64,000 nt of DNA from Megalobrama amblycephala (taxonomy: Eukaryota > Chordata > Actinopteri > Cypriniformes > Xenocyprididae), in NCBI RefSeq assembly GCF_018812025.1, contig NC_063045.1, positions 20,563,420 to 20,627,419 on the forward strand, in the 5' to 3' direction. Below the pieces are notes generated by a model, which saw only the letters and a list, made by a program, of their open reading frames with translations, did no database searches and was not told the DNA's origin. The position numbers were made by a program, and so were the translations under genes. This document shows, piece after piece, positions 22,960-33,581 of this stretch (position 1 is its first letter; each line of letters begins with the position of its first letter).

Positions 22960-25252
22960 ATGGACTTCAGACTCATATCACTGATCCTACTTATACACAT
23001 TTCAGGTAAGATTGTTGTGTTAATGGATTATATCTTATCAAAATGTATTTCTATATACTACAGACATTTTAGACATGAAGGAGAGTTGCCTCACTGCTGT
23101 TATAGTGTCTCATGTGGTTTGTCATATGAGGATCTTTCTTTCATCAGTGCAAACGTTTTAGTCTGAGTGTTAACTTTTCATCAGGCTGTCTATCATTGGA
23201 CCTTCTCTCTGTGACCTGTGAAGATGTTTGTGCTCTGAGGGAAAACACTGTGCAGCTGAGATGTTCTTATTCTGAAATCAACATCAAAACTGTGTTCTGG
23301 TTCAGCCGGAAACAGAGTTCAAACTGGAGAAAGAAAGATGAACCTGAAGATTTGACTACTCAGGACGGGTGAAGCAGGAGGCCACAAATGACCATTCAAC
23401 ACTCTCAATTTCAGACCTGAGAGAGAGAGATTCTGGAGAATATCAGCTCATGTTCATCATGAAGGATGGAGTTAAACATCTCGGCTCAGTCGCTGTCAAT
23501 CTAACAGTCAGAGGTGAAACTGAGTCTAGATTCTGGTCAGTTCAGCTGTTTTCATTTGTCATGTGATGAAGTGTTTCTTAATTTTACTTTAATTCAGACC
23601 TGCAGGTGAGGATGAATCCTGCAACTACAGACCAGACAGATCAGAGAGTGATGCCTGTAGTGACCTGTGATTCTTCCTGTGATTTCACGTCCAGACCGCA
23701 GAATTACTACTGGAAACAAAATGGAAAATATTTATATTTAGGAGATAATATATACAGAGGCACTAGTTTTCAAACCAATGGAGCTGGCAGTTACTCCTGT
23801 TCTCTTACTCTAGACCATAAGATTTCCTCCTCTCCTGTGTGTGAGTGACACTTGATATGTTTATTTAATGAACAATAATATAATATCAGTGTTCATACAT
23901 GAGTATATGTGGACACGTTTAAAGGTTTTTTCATATGAATGTTCATTATGAAAATTCTTTGCAATTTGTCTTTTCAAATCAAAGTGTGCCATTTAAGACA
24001 TGGTGCCAGTCCCAATACCCACACTTGTAGACGCTGCACTTGATCCCTTGTCTGTTTGCATGATGTTTCTTCTTATTTTGTGACAAACATTCATCTTGGT
24101 GTAAACAGGCCCTAATTTGGTCTTAATTATGACTTTCACGGCAGGATTCTGTGTCTCTTTCAGGTATTTCTAAGGATCTCTGCTGGGATGTGACTTACAC
24201 CTCTAGAAGAGTCTGTGCTTTGATGGGATCAACAGTAGACATTTCCTGCACATACTCACATCCCTCTGGTCATACTGTAAATAAAACATTCTGGCATTAT
24301 GGCCAATCTAATGATTTCAAGGATCTGCGTGAGGAGCGTCAGTTTGCTGGTCGTGTGGAGTATGTGGGGAACACACTGAGAATCAAAGAGCTCAAGATGA
24401 ACGACTCTGGAGAATATCGATTCAGGATCATCACTGACAGAACAGGAATAACATACTCTGGAACACCTGGAGTCATTCTTACTGTTACAGGTAAGAATGA
24501 TGATGAATTTGATCATGAATTTCCAGGTATTCAGATTTTATTGATTTTAATGCCACTAATTATGGTCAACTGTTCACTAGCAAAAACTACAGTGCCATTA
24601 TATAGAAGTTTTTGTTTTACATATTATTTTGTTTTTGTAATGTTAAGCTAAGTTTAACACTCCATCTTACTTGAATTCTGTTTTTCAGATACAATGGTGA
24701 CAAGCAGCCCAGACATTATATCAGAGGGACAGGAAGTGATATTAAGCTGTTCAACTAAATGCACTCTGAACGACAAACACACTTACATCTGGTACAAGAA
24801 CGGACGGCAGGTAACGGATGGATTCACTAAAGACAACAAGCTGTACCTGGACTCAGTCAGCGATGAAGAGCTTCAAGAGTATTCCTGTTCTGTAGGAGGT
24901 AACACATCTCTCATGATACATGTGCTCCAGTGTGAAATGATCTCTTGATATTTAATCAGTGTTTTTTAATATCATGTGCATTTCTTGTGTTTGAGTGTAT
25001 CTGAACTTTTCTTATGCTAGAATTCCAGATCTCTCCAAGTCCCACAGCATTCAGCCAATATACAGTCATTCTGCTGGTGTTTTTACCTCAGTTTCTCATA
25101 ATAGCAGCTCTGTGGATGTGGTGAGTAAAACATCCAGTGAAATTCACAACTGCATGACGTTCAGTTAATGAAATGAATTCAGATTATAAGAATGTGAATT
25201 ATGATTCAACAGGTTTTTCTTCAGAATGCATCTACTCTCAAAACCAAACTGA
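22960..25252 (+). pseudogene. CD22/sialoadhesin-like receptor B: recombinant, frameshifted in D1
   Basis: Exons: leader 22960-23005, D1 23185-23513, D2 23598-23840, D3 24164-24490, D4 24689-24898, TM 25021-25120, tail 25213-25252. D1 lacks 13 nt after GAAGATTTGACT compared with A and C, so it reaches TGA at 23370-23372. All other exons keep their usual lengths and splice sites. The leader, D1 and D2 and the introns up to D3 match A and C. The D3-D4 intron, the TM (TVILLVFLPQF) and the short basic tail match D, E and F. The gene is therefore a recombinant with a breakpoint inside D3. It is probably nonfunctional unless D1 is skipped; D1 is phase 1-1, so skipping would keep the frame. Confidence 0.8.
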
Positions 25253-26550
25253 AAACAAAATTGAAGGTGAGAAATTATGTATATAGAGAATCTACTCTAA
25301 GAGATGCAATGACAAAAACAAAATGTTTTTAATATCTTTCTGTTTGTCTGAACACTTATCAAAGTCTGTTCAGTCTGCATAATTAAATACAAGACATTAT
25401 AGGTTTTAGCTTTTTTCTGCTTCTGCTTAATTTAAAGGCCCGTGCACACCAGGAACGATAACTATAAAGATAACTATAACGATAACTATTATTTGCGTCC
25501 ACACCAACATACGATAATGGTCTGTTTATCCTAAGCTCATTCGCTGCAGTTTTAAAGTGTGTACATGTTTTTCTGTTCTTGTTGCATTTTCGTGGCTTTA
25601 ACCAGCAGATGTCCTCAGCATACTATGTTTCGAGTGAATAGCTAGTGAATAGCTAGCAAACAGTGTAACATAAAATTACCTCAGGTATCCAGAGTTATTT
25701 TGACAAAATTGTCTTGCTTCCTTTTGAAGTTGCAGTGAAAAAGAATAGTTGTTTTGCTCAGAAATGTAACAACTGTTAACAAGACCTCACAGTGAGGTGG
25801 TGTGTGTGTGCGTCCTAAATAGTCCAGGTAATGAGCTACAGCTGGGTGTGGTGATTAGTGTGGAGTGTGCATGTGACTGGCAGGGAGGATGATGGGAAAT
25901 GGAGTCCGGAACTGATTGGATTCATGAATTGGATTCGTAAATGTTTTATTTTGCTACAAAAAAGGAAATGTTGGTTTTTACTGGTATTGGTAAGAATTTT
26001 TGTTAGTTTTCCCTTTTGTTAGTTGTTTACAGTAGGTGTGCTGAAGTTTGTCATTGACTGAAGTTTAAACAAGCCCATGGTAAGCATTCAGCACTTTTTT
26101 ATTTTTGTTTTTTGGGTGGTTATTTTGTTTTGTGAGGGTTTTATTCTGCTTATTTAGTTACTTTTTAATGTCCGTGGTAAGCTGGTAATGACGTAAAGCA
26201 CTGTAAAATGATGTCTGTGGGGTGTCAATATTTGTTGTTAAGATGTCTGTTAATGGCATGAAACATTGAAGGTCCAGACTTCAGGGACGTCCCAGCTAAC
26301 AGAATTTTGTTATAAGAACATTCTCCAAATATTCAGTGTTGGTTCTGGGAACGTAAACAATGTCTAGTTTTCTTGACGTTAGAGGAACGTTTTTATAAGG
26401 TATGATGTACCTTAAATGTTCTTTCAACTTAATTTTGATTTAAAATTCAACATTCTAGGAACATTGATTTGTAACATTCCAAGAACATGAAAATGTCCAG
26501 TTTCCTTAATGTTAGTAGAATGTTATTTAAAGGTTAGTATGATGTTCCTG
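25253..26550. repeat. 3' flank of B and interspersed repeats, no gene
   Basis: About 25435-25545 is one end of a common MITE (cgataactataacgataac). About 26290-26540 holds the same aacgtt-rich repeat family as 57850-58410, in the opposite orientation. No exon recognised. Confidence 0.5.
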
Positions 26551-28460
26551 AAACATTCTTTCAATCATTCAAACACCTGCTGTGAACAAGCACTGAAAGA
26601 AAGAGAAGAACACAAACTACAACTTTCTTCAGCCACAGCCTTAGATGAACTGAAGATAAAAGACATTAAATCTCTGAAGATCTCTGTTTAAACAACTTCA
26701 CAAACAGCATTACCAGCTTCACTTATTACTAACCAGACTCACTTTATTTCTGTCACACATCTAGAGCAGTTCTTATTGAGTTCTGTCAGGACCACTATCG
26801 TCAAATATGATTGATAATGCATAGAGTTTGTATTTGCGGTATGGTTCTGTTCTGGGCAAGAACTCCCTGCGCATCCATGCAGCCTAGTATGGATAAGAGC
26901 AGGGAAAGCAGCAATAAAGCCCTTAGGGTAAACAGAACAGGACCAACATATGCAGATATCATTAAATGTTATAATTTAACATGTACACATATTTCAAGAA
27001 TTAGTCTGATTCAGGGGAATAATAAGGCCAATCCTGACTGAAGAGAGGAGGAGCTGGGGATGGAGGAGGGTAATTTGCTCCTGAGAAATGCAATAGCTGC
27101 TGATAATACTGAGGAGCTTATATATAGATGCTGTGATAGGCGTTGTATTCCTATAGGTAGACATAATTCACCTGGGAGTCAGCTGATGTGAGCTTGACTG
27201 ACGTGACCTGCCAGAACTGACGCGAATGCTGGATAATTAAAGGTGCCCAAGAATGCTTTTTCACAAGATGTAATATAAGTCTAAGGTGTCCCCTGAATGT
27301 GTCTGTGAAGTTTCAGCTCAAAATACCCCATAGATTTTTTTTAATTAATTTTTTTAACTGCCTATTTTGGGGCATCATTAACTATGCACTGATGTTTTCA
27401 GCGCGCCGCCCCTTTAATTCGCATGCTCCCTGCCACATGAGCTCTCGATTATATTACAGCACATTTACAAAGTTCACACAGCTAATATAACCCTCAAATG
27501 GATCTTTACAAGATGTTCGTCATGCATGCTGTATGCATGCTTCGAATTATGTGAGTAAAGTATTTATTTTGATGTTTATATTTGATTCTCTATGAGTTTG
27601 AGGCTGTGCTCCGTGGCTAACGGCTAATGCTACACTGTTGGAGAGATTTATAAAGAATGAAGTTGTGTTTATGAATTATACAGACTGCAAGTGTTTAAAA
27701 ATGAAAATAGCGACGACTCTTGTCTCTGTGAATTCAATAAGAAACAATGGTAACTTTAATCTCATTTAACAGTACATTAGCAACATGTTAACGAAACATT
27801 TAGAAAGACAATTTACAACTATAACTAAAAATATCATGATATCATGGATCATGTCAGTTATTATTGCTCCATCTGCCATTTTCACTGTTGTTCTTGCTTA
27901 CCTAGTCTGTTGATTCACCTGTGCAGATCCAGACGTTACTGGCTGCCCTTGTCTAATGCCTTTCATAATGTTGGGAACATGGGCTGGCATATGCAAATAT
28001 TGGGGGGTACACCCCGACTGTTACGTAACAGTCGGTGTTATGTTGAGATCCGCGTGTTTTCCGGAAGTCTTTTAAACAAATGAGATTTACATAAGAAAGA
28101 GAAAGCAATGGAGTTTGAAACTCAATGTATGTCTTTTCCATGTACTGAACTCTTGTTATTCAACTATGCCGAGGTAAATTCAAATTTTGAATCTAGGGCA
28201 CCTTTAACAGAAATTTAGTTGTTGATGTCTTATTGAAAATGTCTAGTTTGAGGTCACCGTCATGGAGATCGGTGTTTGTTTTAGTTGAGCTCTTGACCCT
28301 TGGCTTTTATTGAGTTGCTTTTTATCAGCAATTGCAGGTGTTTCCAGAAAACATTTCTGCATAAAGCAGGTCAACATGTCTGTTTCGATAACAGACAAGT
28401 GACTACATTAAAGTGGTTTGAATAACTACTTTTTCTGTAGTTTTGCTTACTTTAGGAATT
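26551..28460. repeat. Remnant of a long-hairpin repeat, split by a TTAA element
   Basis: Sequences near 26565-26780 (acctgctgtgaacaagcact) and 28220-28330 (tcaccgtcatggagatcggt, agctcttgaccctt) resemble parts of the palindromic elements at 50590-51990 and 52573-53845. The TTAA-flanked element at 27241-28203 sits between them. Confidence 0.5.
27237..28207. mobile_element. TTAA-flanked DNA element, Kolobok-like, no ORF
   Basis: The element at 27241-28203 begins aggtgccc and ends gggcacct, flanked by TTAA on both sides (27237-27240, 28204-28207). Its right 200 bp match the right end of 29333-31175 (ccccgactgttacgtaacag), so both belong to one family. Confidence 0.85.
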
Positions 28461-28611
28461 GAAATGGTATATAAGAAGCAAGTAATAAACTCAAATGTTG
28501 TGACCAAAACCATTTGTAACACTGCTGGGTCATTCTGTGTCAGATTAACCAGATTTCAGATACTTCCTCGGCTAAAATGTTTTATTTTGTTAATATGTTA
28601 AAATTAATGCT

Positions 28612-29294
28612 TTAAAGGTCCCGTTCTTCGTGATCCCATGTTTCAAACTTTAGTTAGTGTGTAATGTTGTTGTTAGAGTATAAATAAAATCTGTAAAATT
28701 TTAAAGCTCAAAGTTCAATGCCAAGCGAGATATTTTATTTAACAGAAGTCGCCTACATCGAACGGCCAGTTTGGACTACATCCCTCTACTTCCTTCTTTA
28801 ATGACGTCACTAAAACAGTTTTTTGACTAACCTCCGCCCACAGGAATACACAAGAGTTGCGTTTGTAGAGTGTGTTTGTCGCCATGTCGTCGAAACGCTG
28901 TTATTTTCATCCCGCAGTCCAATCACCGGGTCTGATTCCGGCTCAAATTGATTGGGTAAAATTAAAGACATGTTTACAATAACACTGAGCGCGTGCATCT
29001 TCACGTTATGGTAAGAGGCGTGACCTTTCCGGGCAAGATGCGCTCAGAGCTGTCGAATCACAACACAGGAACCGCTGGCACAATCAGAACTCGTTACGTA
29101 TTTCTGAAGGAGGGACTTCATAGAACAAGGAAGTCATCAGCCCGTTTTTATGACAGTGGAAACAGCGGTATACAGATAAGTAAATTATGTGAAAAATACT
29201 GTGTTTTTTTACACGCGAAACATGAACACATGTTATATTGCACACTATAAACACAATCAAAGCTTCAAAAAACCACGAAAAACGGGACCTTTAA
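28612..29294. mobile_element. TTAA-flanked MITE
   Basis: The element at 28616-29290 begins aggtcccgttcttcgtg and ends cacgaaaaacgggacct, with TTAA on both sides. It is noncoding and a different subfamily from its two neighbours, though with the same target preference. Confidence 0.88.
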
Positions 29295-29613
29295 TTTTGA
29301 GATTTCTTTTCCCCATCAGTTTAACGCGTTAAAGGTGCCCTTGAGTGATTTGAAAAAACATTTTAAATTGTTCCCTGATATCTACATAGAGGGTATGTGG
29401 CTTTTTTATGGCCGAAAATTGTCCAGATATGGTTTTACAGCTCCATTTATAACCCCACAAATAGCCCCTAGAATGAAAAGGTCTGTTTTTGCCTTATTTG
29501 GAAGGCTCATGAATAGTAATATGGTGCTCCGCTCTGATTGGCTGTTTCACTGTTCGGCTCCTTCCAGTAGCTCACACTGATAGCGAACAAATCTGTACTG
29601 TACGGCGTGAACG

Positions 29614-29723
29614 ATGGAGAGTTTTGGTATTCAACCTTATATGTTTGAGCCTGTTTCTGACGAAGATGCAGATGTAGAGGAACAACCAATTTTGTTGCGA
29701 TTGGCCATAGACGTTTCTGAGTG
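29614..29723 (+). CDS. Possible first coding exon of a transposon protein
   Basis: An ATG opens MESFGIQPYMFEPVSDEDAD and the frame runs 110 nt to a strong donor (gagtg|gtaagt). It lies within the Kolobok-like element, facing away from the THAP exon. Short acidic N-termini with PYxFEP are, as far as I recall, found in fish proteins that carry a P2X7-C-like domain; that link is inference. No continuing exon is recognised. Confidence 0.4.
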
Positions 29724-30597
29724 GTAAGTTAGTCTTTATTTTCAGTATGCACCTGCAAAACGTAACTGTTACGTCAATGGAACTAGCATATAGCGTTAAC
29801 TTTACACTATAACTCATAACGTCAGTATTTGCAACTTTGTTTTTAGCATTGTAAAAAAAAATAATTGTAATAATGTGTCGCTGTATGGTTTTACAATGAT
29901 AGCTTCTTCACTTTGCAATAACAACTCTAAACAACGAACGAAAATTTGTTTCTAATATATTGACATTACCGATATGATTTTAAATTTGATTTATTTAGCC
30001 AACCAAAGTAAAGCATAGAAGACATTCCAAAAAAGCAGTGTCATGTTTACTACTCAGCTGCCGTAGTGTGATTACGATTTAGCTATTAGTAACAAAAACT
30101 TACATCGTCTATAAATATCTTTTTCCACAGGTGTACGCATACAAGTCATACAAGTTCTCAAAAATAAAAATATTTGAAAAAAAGTGACTAAATGTCTTGT
30201 CAAATGACTATCGTTTCAGTTTGAACGGTGTAGAAAGTTAGCTAGAAGGATCGAGTATCTGTAGCTATCTGTAAGCAAATAAACTAACATAGTTAGCTTC
30301 GGTGTAATGTGTTGTTGGTTAAATATAGGTCAAATTATAATTATATCCGACAAAAGAGAATTGGCATATGTATCTACGGTTATGTTATAGATTTATATAA
30401 CAAAGACAGTAATAAATTTTAACCTCACCGTTAATAGTAGTTACGTAAACTTTGCTATTTGTTACTGTACTAGCATCTTGCATTAGATCTAGACAACACT
30501 GGGTACATGGTCGTTAATGTTGTTAGCTCACTAAGAAACTTTACATTTAATCAGAAATAGTTTCTACAGCCAAGATGTGGATAAAAGCACTACTTAC

Positions 30598-30864
30598 TGC
30601 TTGCGGGAATATAGTTGGAATTACCCCTTTCTTCAGTGTCAAACGCTGAGCGAAGCCTGCTTGATATTGTCCCAGGTTAGAAAAGCTGTCCGTGGTGAAA
30701 TGGGCAGAGCAAACTAACAACTTTGAGTTAAATTGTTCCGGTATCCGGTTATAGATAAACATCAGCCATGCCTTTTGACAGTTTTTTTCTGGAGGAAGAC
30801 TATGAAAAGTTTTCACATCCCCTTCACAGCCTGGAACATAACATTTATTTCCATGATCTGCCAT
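30598..30864 (-). CDS. THAP-domain exon of the Kolobok-like element
   Basis: THAP domains are C2CH zinc fingers that bind DNA and are common in transposases. The exon starts MADHGNKCYVPGCEG. C8 and C13 form the first zinc pair; the second half has VCSAHF giving Cys and His. Between them are FHSLP and the conserved W of QKAWLMF, and TIFPQ matches the domain's closing proline region. The frame ends at a good donor (gca|gtaagt), so the open frame to 30547 is intron read-through. The domain looks complete; the rest of the protein is missing. Confidence 0.82.
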
Positions 30865-31770
30865 TTTCGCTGTTATCCTCGCTTGGCTTGTTTCTTCACT
30901 CTGCTTGCAGAACTTCCGATGATTCCGCTGGGCGGTTCCGCCTGGCCTGGATCATGAGCATATGCAAATATTGGGGGCGGAGTCCCCGACTGTTACGTAA
31001 CAGTCGGTGTTATGTTGAGATTCGCCTGTTCTCCGGATGTATTTTAAACAAATGAGGTTTATATAAGAAGGAGGAAACAATGGGGTTTGAAACTCAGTGC
31101 ATGTCTTTTCCATGTACTGAACTCTTGTTATTCAACTATGCTAAGGAAAATTCAATTTTTGATTCGAGGGCACCTTTAAAAATATTTAACGCATTTAATG
31201 CAGCATCCATTGTTTTTCTGTCATCTTTTGGCTGCAGTATATGATCAAGTTATAATTCATTCAAGCTATTAAACCATGCAACCACAACTGTTGTGCTGTC
31301 TGTGGAGCAGCTCTTTGTGAACTAACACCCAAAACACATGCACAGAATACTGCTACACACAGCGCTGCATTGAGTTCTCTTAAAGACTAAACAAGGACTG
31401 AACGGACGATAACACACAAAATGATGTCAAAATTCCCATTTTATGTCAAAAGTTTCCTCGTGAGTGCAATCTTAAATGAGTTAAAATAACTTAAAGTGAC
31501 AGGAGCCTAATAAACCTGCTGCTGTCTGTGTTATTTATGTTATTCAAAGAACAAAAGACAATGAGAAATTCACCCACTGCTCTTGACTGAATAACTTTTG
31601 TAGCTTTAATAAGGATTGATCTATATTCAATTTATAATGTATGTGTCACATTCAGAAGAGCACGAGGAATATTCAACACTGGAATTGAAGAATCAACAGG
31701 AATACTTGGGAATAAACAGAAGGAAAAGATTCAACTGGTAACTCCTAACAGTCTTTGTTCTCTTTTGCAG

Positions 31771-31843
31771 GACAGGAAATGGATAAAGTGTGACTGGCAT
31801 GAAATCCAAAGAAGGCAAAGATGACGATTCCCACAGGGAGAAG
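31771..31843 (+). other. Orphan exon-like segment upstream of gene C
   Basis: Same acceptor, length and donor as 1601-1673, with a 15-codon frame that differs at a few residues (MKSKEGKDDDSHREK). Retention of both splice sites in two copies hints at use, but recent duplication alone could explain it. Confidence 0.4.
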
Positions 31844-32380
31844 GTGAGTGAGTCAGTTAAATCATATACTTGTAAATGTGATGAGACCAGACAACGTAGT
31901 GATGATGTACAGAGTTCTTAATGACCAGAGACAGGTGCAGGCGGGTAATATTCCGAGGATTGGGAATGAGTGGGAGGAGCTGAGGAATCTGGCGCTGGCA
32001 TAGAGGATGACTTTGTGAGAGTATGCAGTGAAGACTGTGTAGTGTTTGATTATTCAATTCCTGTATATTTACAAGTTAGACCTAATCTTAAAGCACTGTT
32101 TACAAGGTTACATGAGTCAAAAACAAAACCTTTTTTGTGCATTTTAGCAGGGCAGGTAAAAATCTGAACATTGATTGCTTCCAATTATAATGTAATGTTG
32201 AATGGCTGTAATTAATGGCTAAAATTGAGGGGAAAAAATCCATTTAATAGTGACATCATTATCAGTACTAGTATCAGTGATACTGGCCTTCATTCATGCT
32301 CAGTAAAAATATGCAATTAAACAAACATTTAAAATATACCTTCTTTATGTTGTTTATATTGGAGATTCAGTGTGAAGTAT

Positions 32381-32382
<2 letters not shown>

Positions 32383-32432
<50 letters not shown>
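32383..32432. repeat. (AT)n microsatellite
   Basis: About 50 bases of alternating AT, longer than its counterpart in the A block. Confidence 0.9.
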
Positions 32433-32434
<2 letters not shown>

Positions 32435-32661
32435 TTTAATATTAATTACAGAAAAATGTGTGATTAATTACAACACTAATTTAATACTTCTTGAGGTACA
32501 TGCATCCAAACTTTGGGGGAAGAAAACATGAAAAGTACTTTTTCCCATGTTTGAACTGTCAGCATTGGTGTATAACGCAACAAGGCTTGCTGAAGTCAAC
32601 AGATTTTAGTAAAAGACCTACTTATCTCTAAATATCAGAAATTTTGATCTGTTTATGACAA

Positions 32662-33140
32662 AGGATTGGGTAACACTTTACTTGAAGGAGTGTGCATAAG
32701 ACTGACATGACACCTTCATAATCTTGACATGACACATGTCATGAATATGAAGGAGGTTTTATGCATGTTTATGACAACTGTCATGAAATGTCATTCGCTC
32801 AATTATGTCATTTTTAATGCAAAGATGACATTGTTTGAGATGTCTTTGTTACGACAACTTGACATAAACCAACACATCATAACCTGTCAGTGTCTTTGTC
32901 ATGACAACTTGACATTAGCAAAACATCATAACCTGTCATAAACATGACATAGCAGATTAATTATCAAACTTAAAAAACTACTTAGCTTTATGGGTTAACA
33001 TTACTTTACATTATTTTGGTAACACTTCAGTATAGAGAACACATATATAAATGATTAACTATGACTTTTCCTCCAATAAACTCTTAATTTACTGCTTATT
33101 ATAGTTAATTGTTAGGTTTAGGTATTGGGTAGGATTAAAT
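32662..33140. repeat. Inserted repeat DNA in the gene C upstream region
   Basis: Starts gggtaacactttacttgaag and contains many catgaca/tgtcatg words. A second piece at 33016-33140 also starts ggtaacactt. It replaces about 170 bp that A and B share at the same place. No gene. Confidence 0.65.
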
Positions 33141-33581
33141 CAACAAATACTTTTCTTTAAATTTGAAATGTGCTTTAAACAAGATTTGTCATTGACTCAA
33201 TAGTAAAAGTAAAGCCTAAAAGTGAACTTGATGCTAGTGGGTAGTTAACTGCCGCTGACCGACAACAAGTGGGTAAAAAGTTTTTTTTTTTTTCCGAAAA
33301 GGGAAGGAAATAAGATCATCTGTTTGCCTGGTCAACTTTTGACACTGATAACACTTTTGCAACAGTGCTCAAATTCTTCATAACTGGAGAAATCTGCAAC
33401 TTGTAAGTATACATGTAATTGTTTTAAGAATTGTCAAATTAAGATTTCGTTAACCATGTTATAACTTTAAACAAATACAATTCATGTAGGAGTTATTGAG
33501 ATGATTTTAAAATAATGTGTGCCTCTCTCTACATTTTTTTTTATTCTGGACAAACAAGTAAATTATTTTCAAAGTTAAAGC

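Larger units (their letters stand above)
29329..31179. mobile_element. Kolobok-like DNA transposon with THAP exon
   Basis: The element at 29333-31175 (1843 bp) begins aggtgccc and ends gggcacct, flanked by TTAA. It carries a THAP-domain exon on the - strand and a possible exon on the + strand (29614-29723). TTAA targets and THAP domains are known features of Kolobok transposons. The rest of a transposase is not seen, so this is probably an internally deleted copy. Confidence 0.82.
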
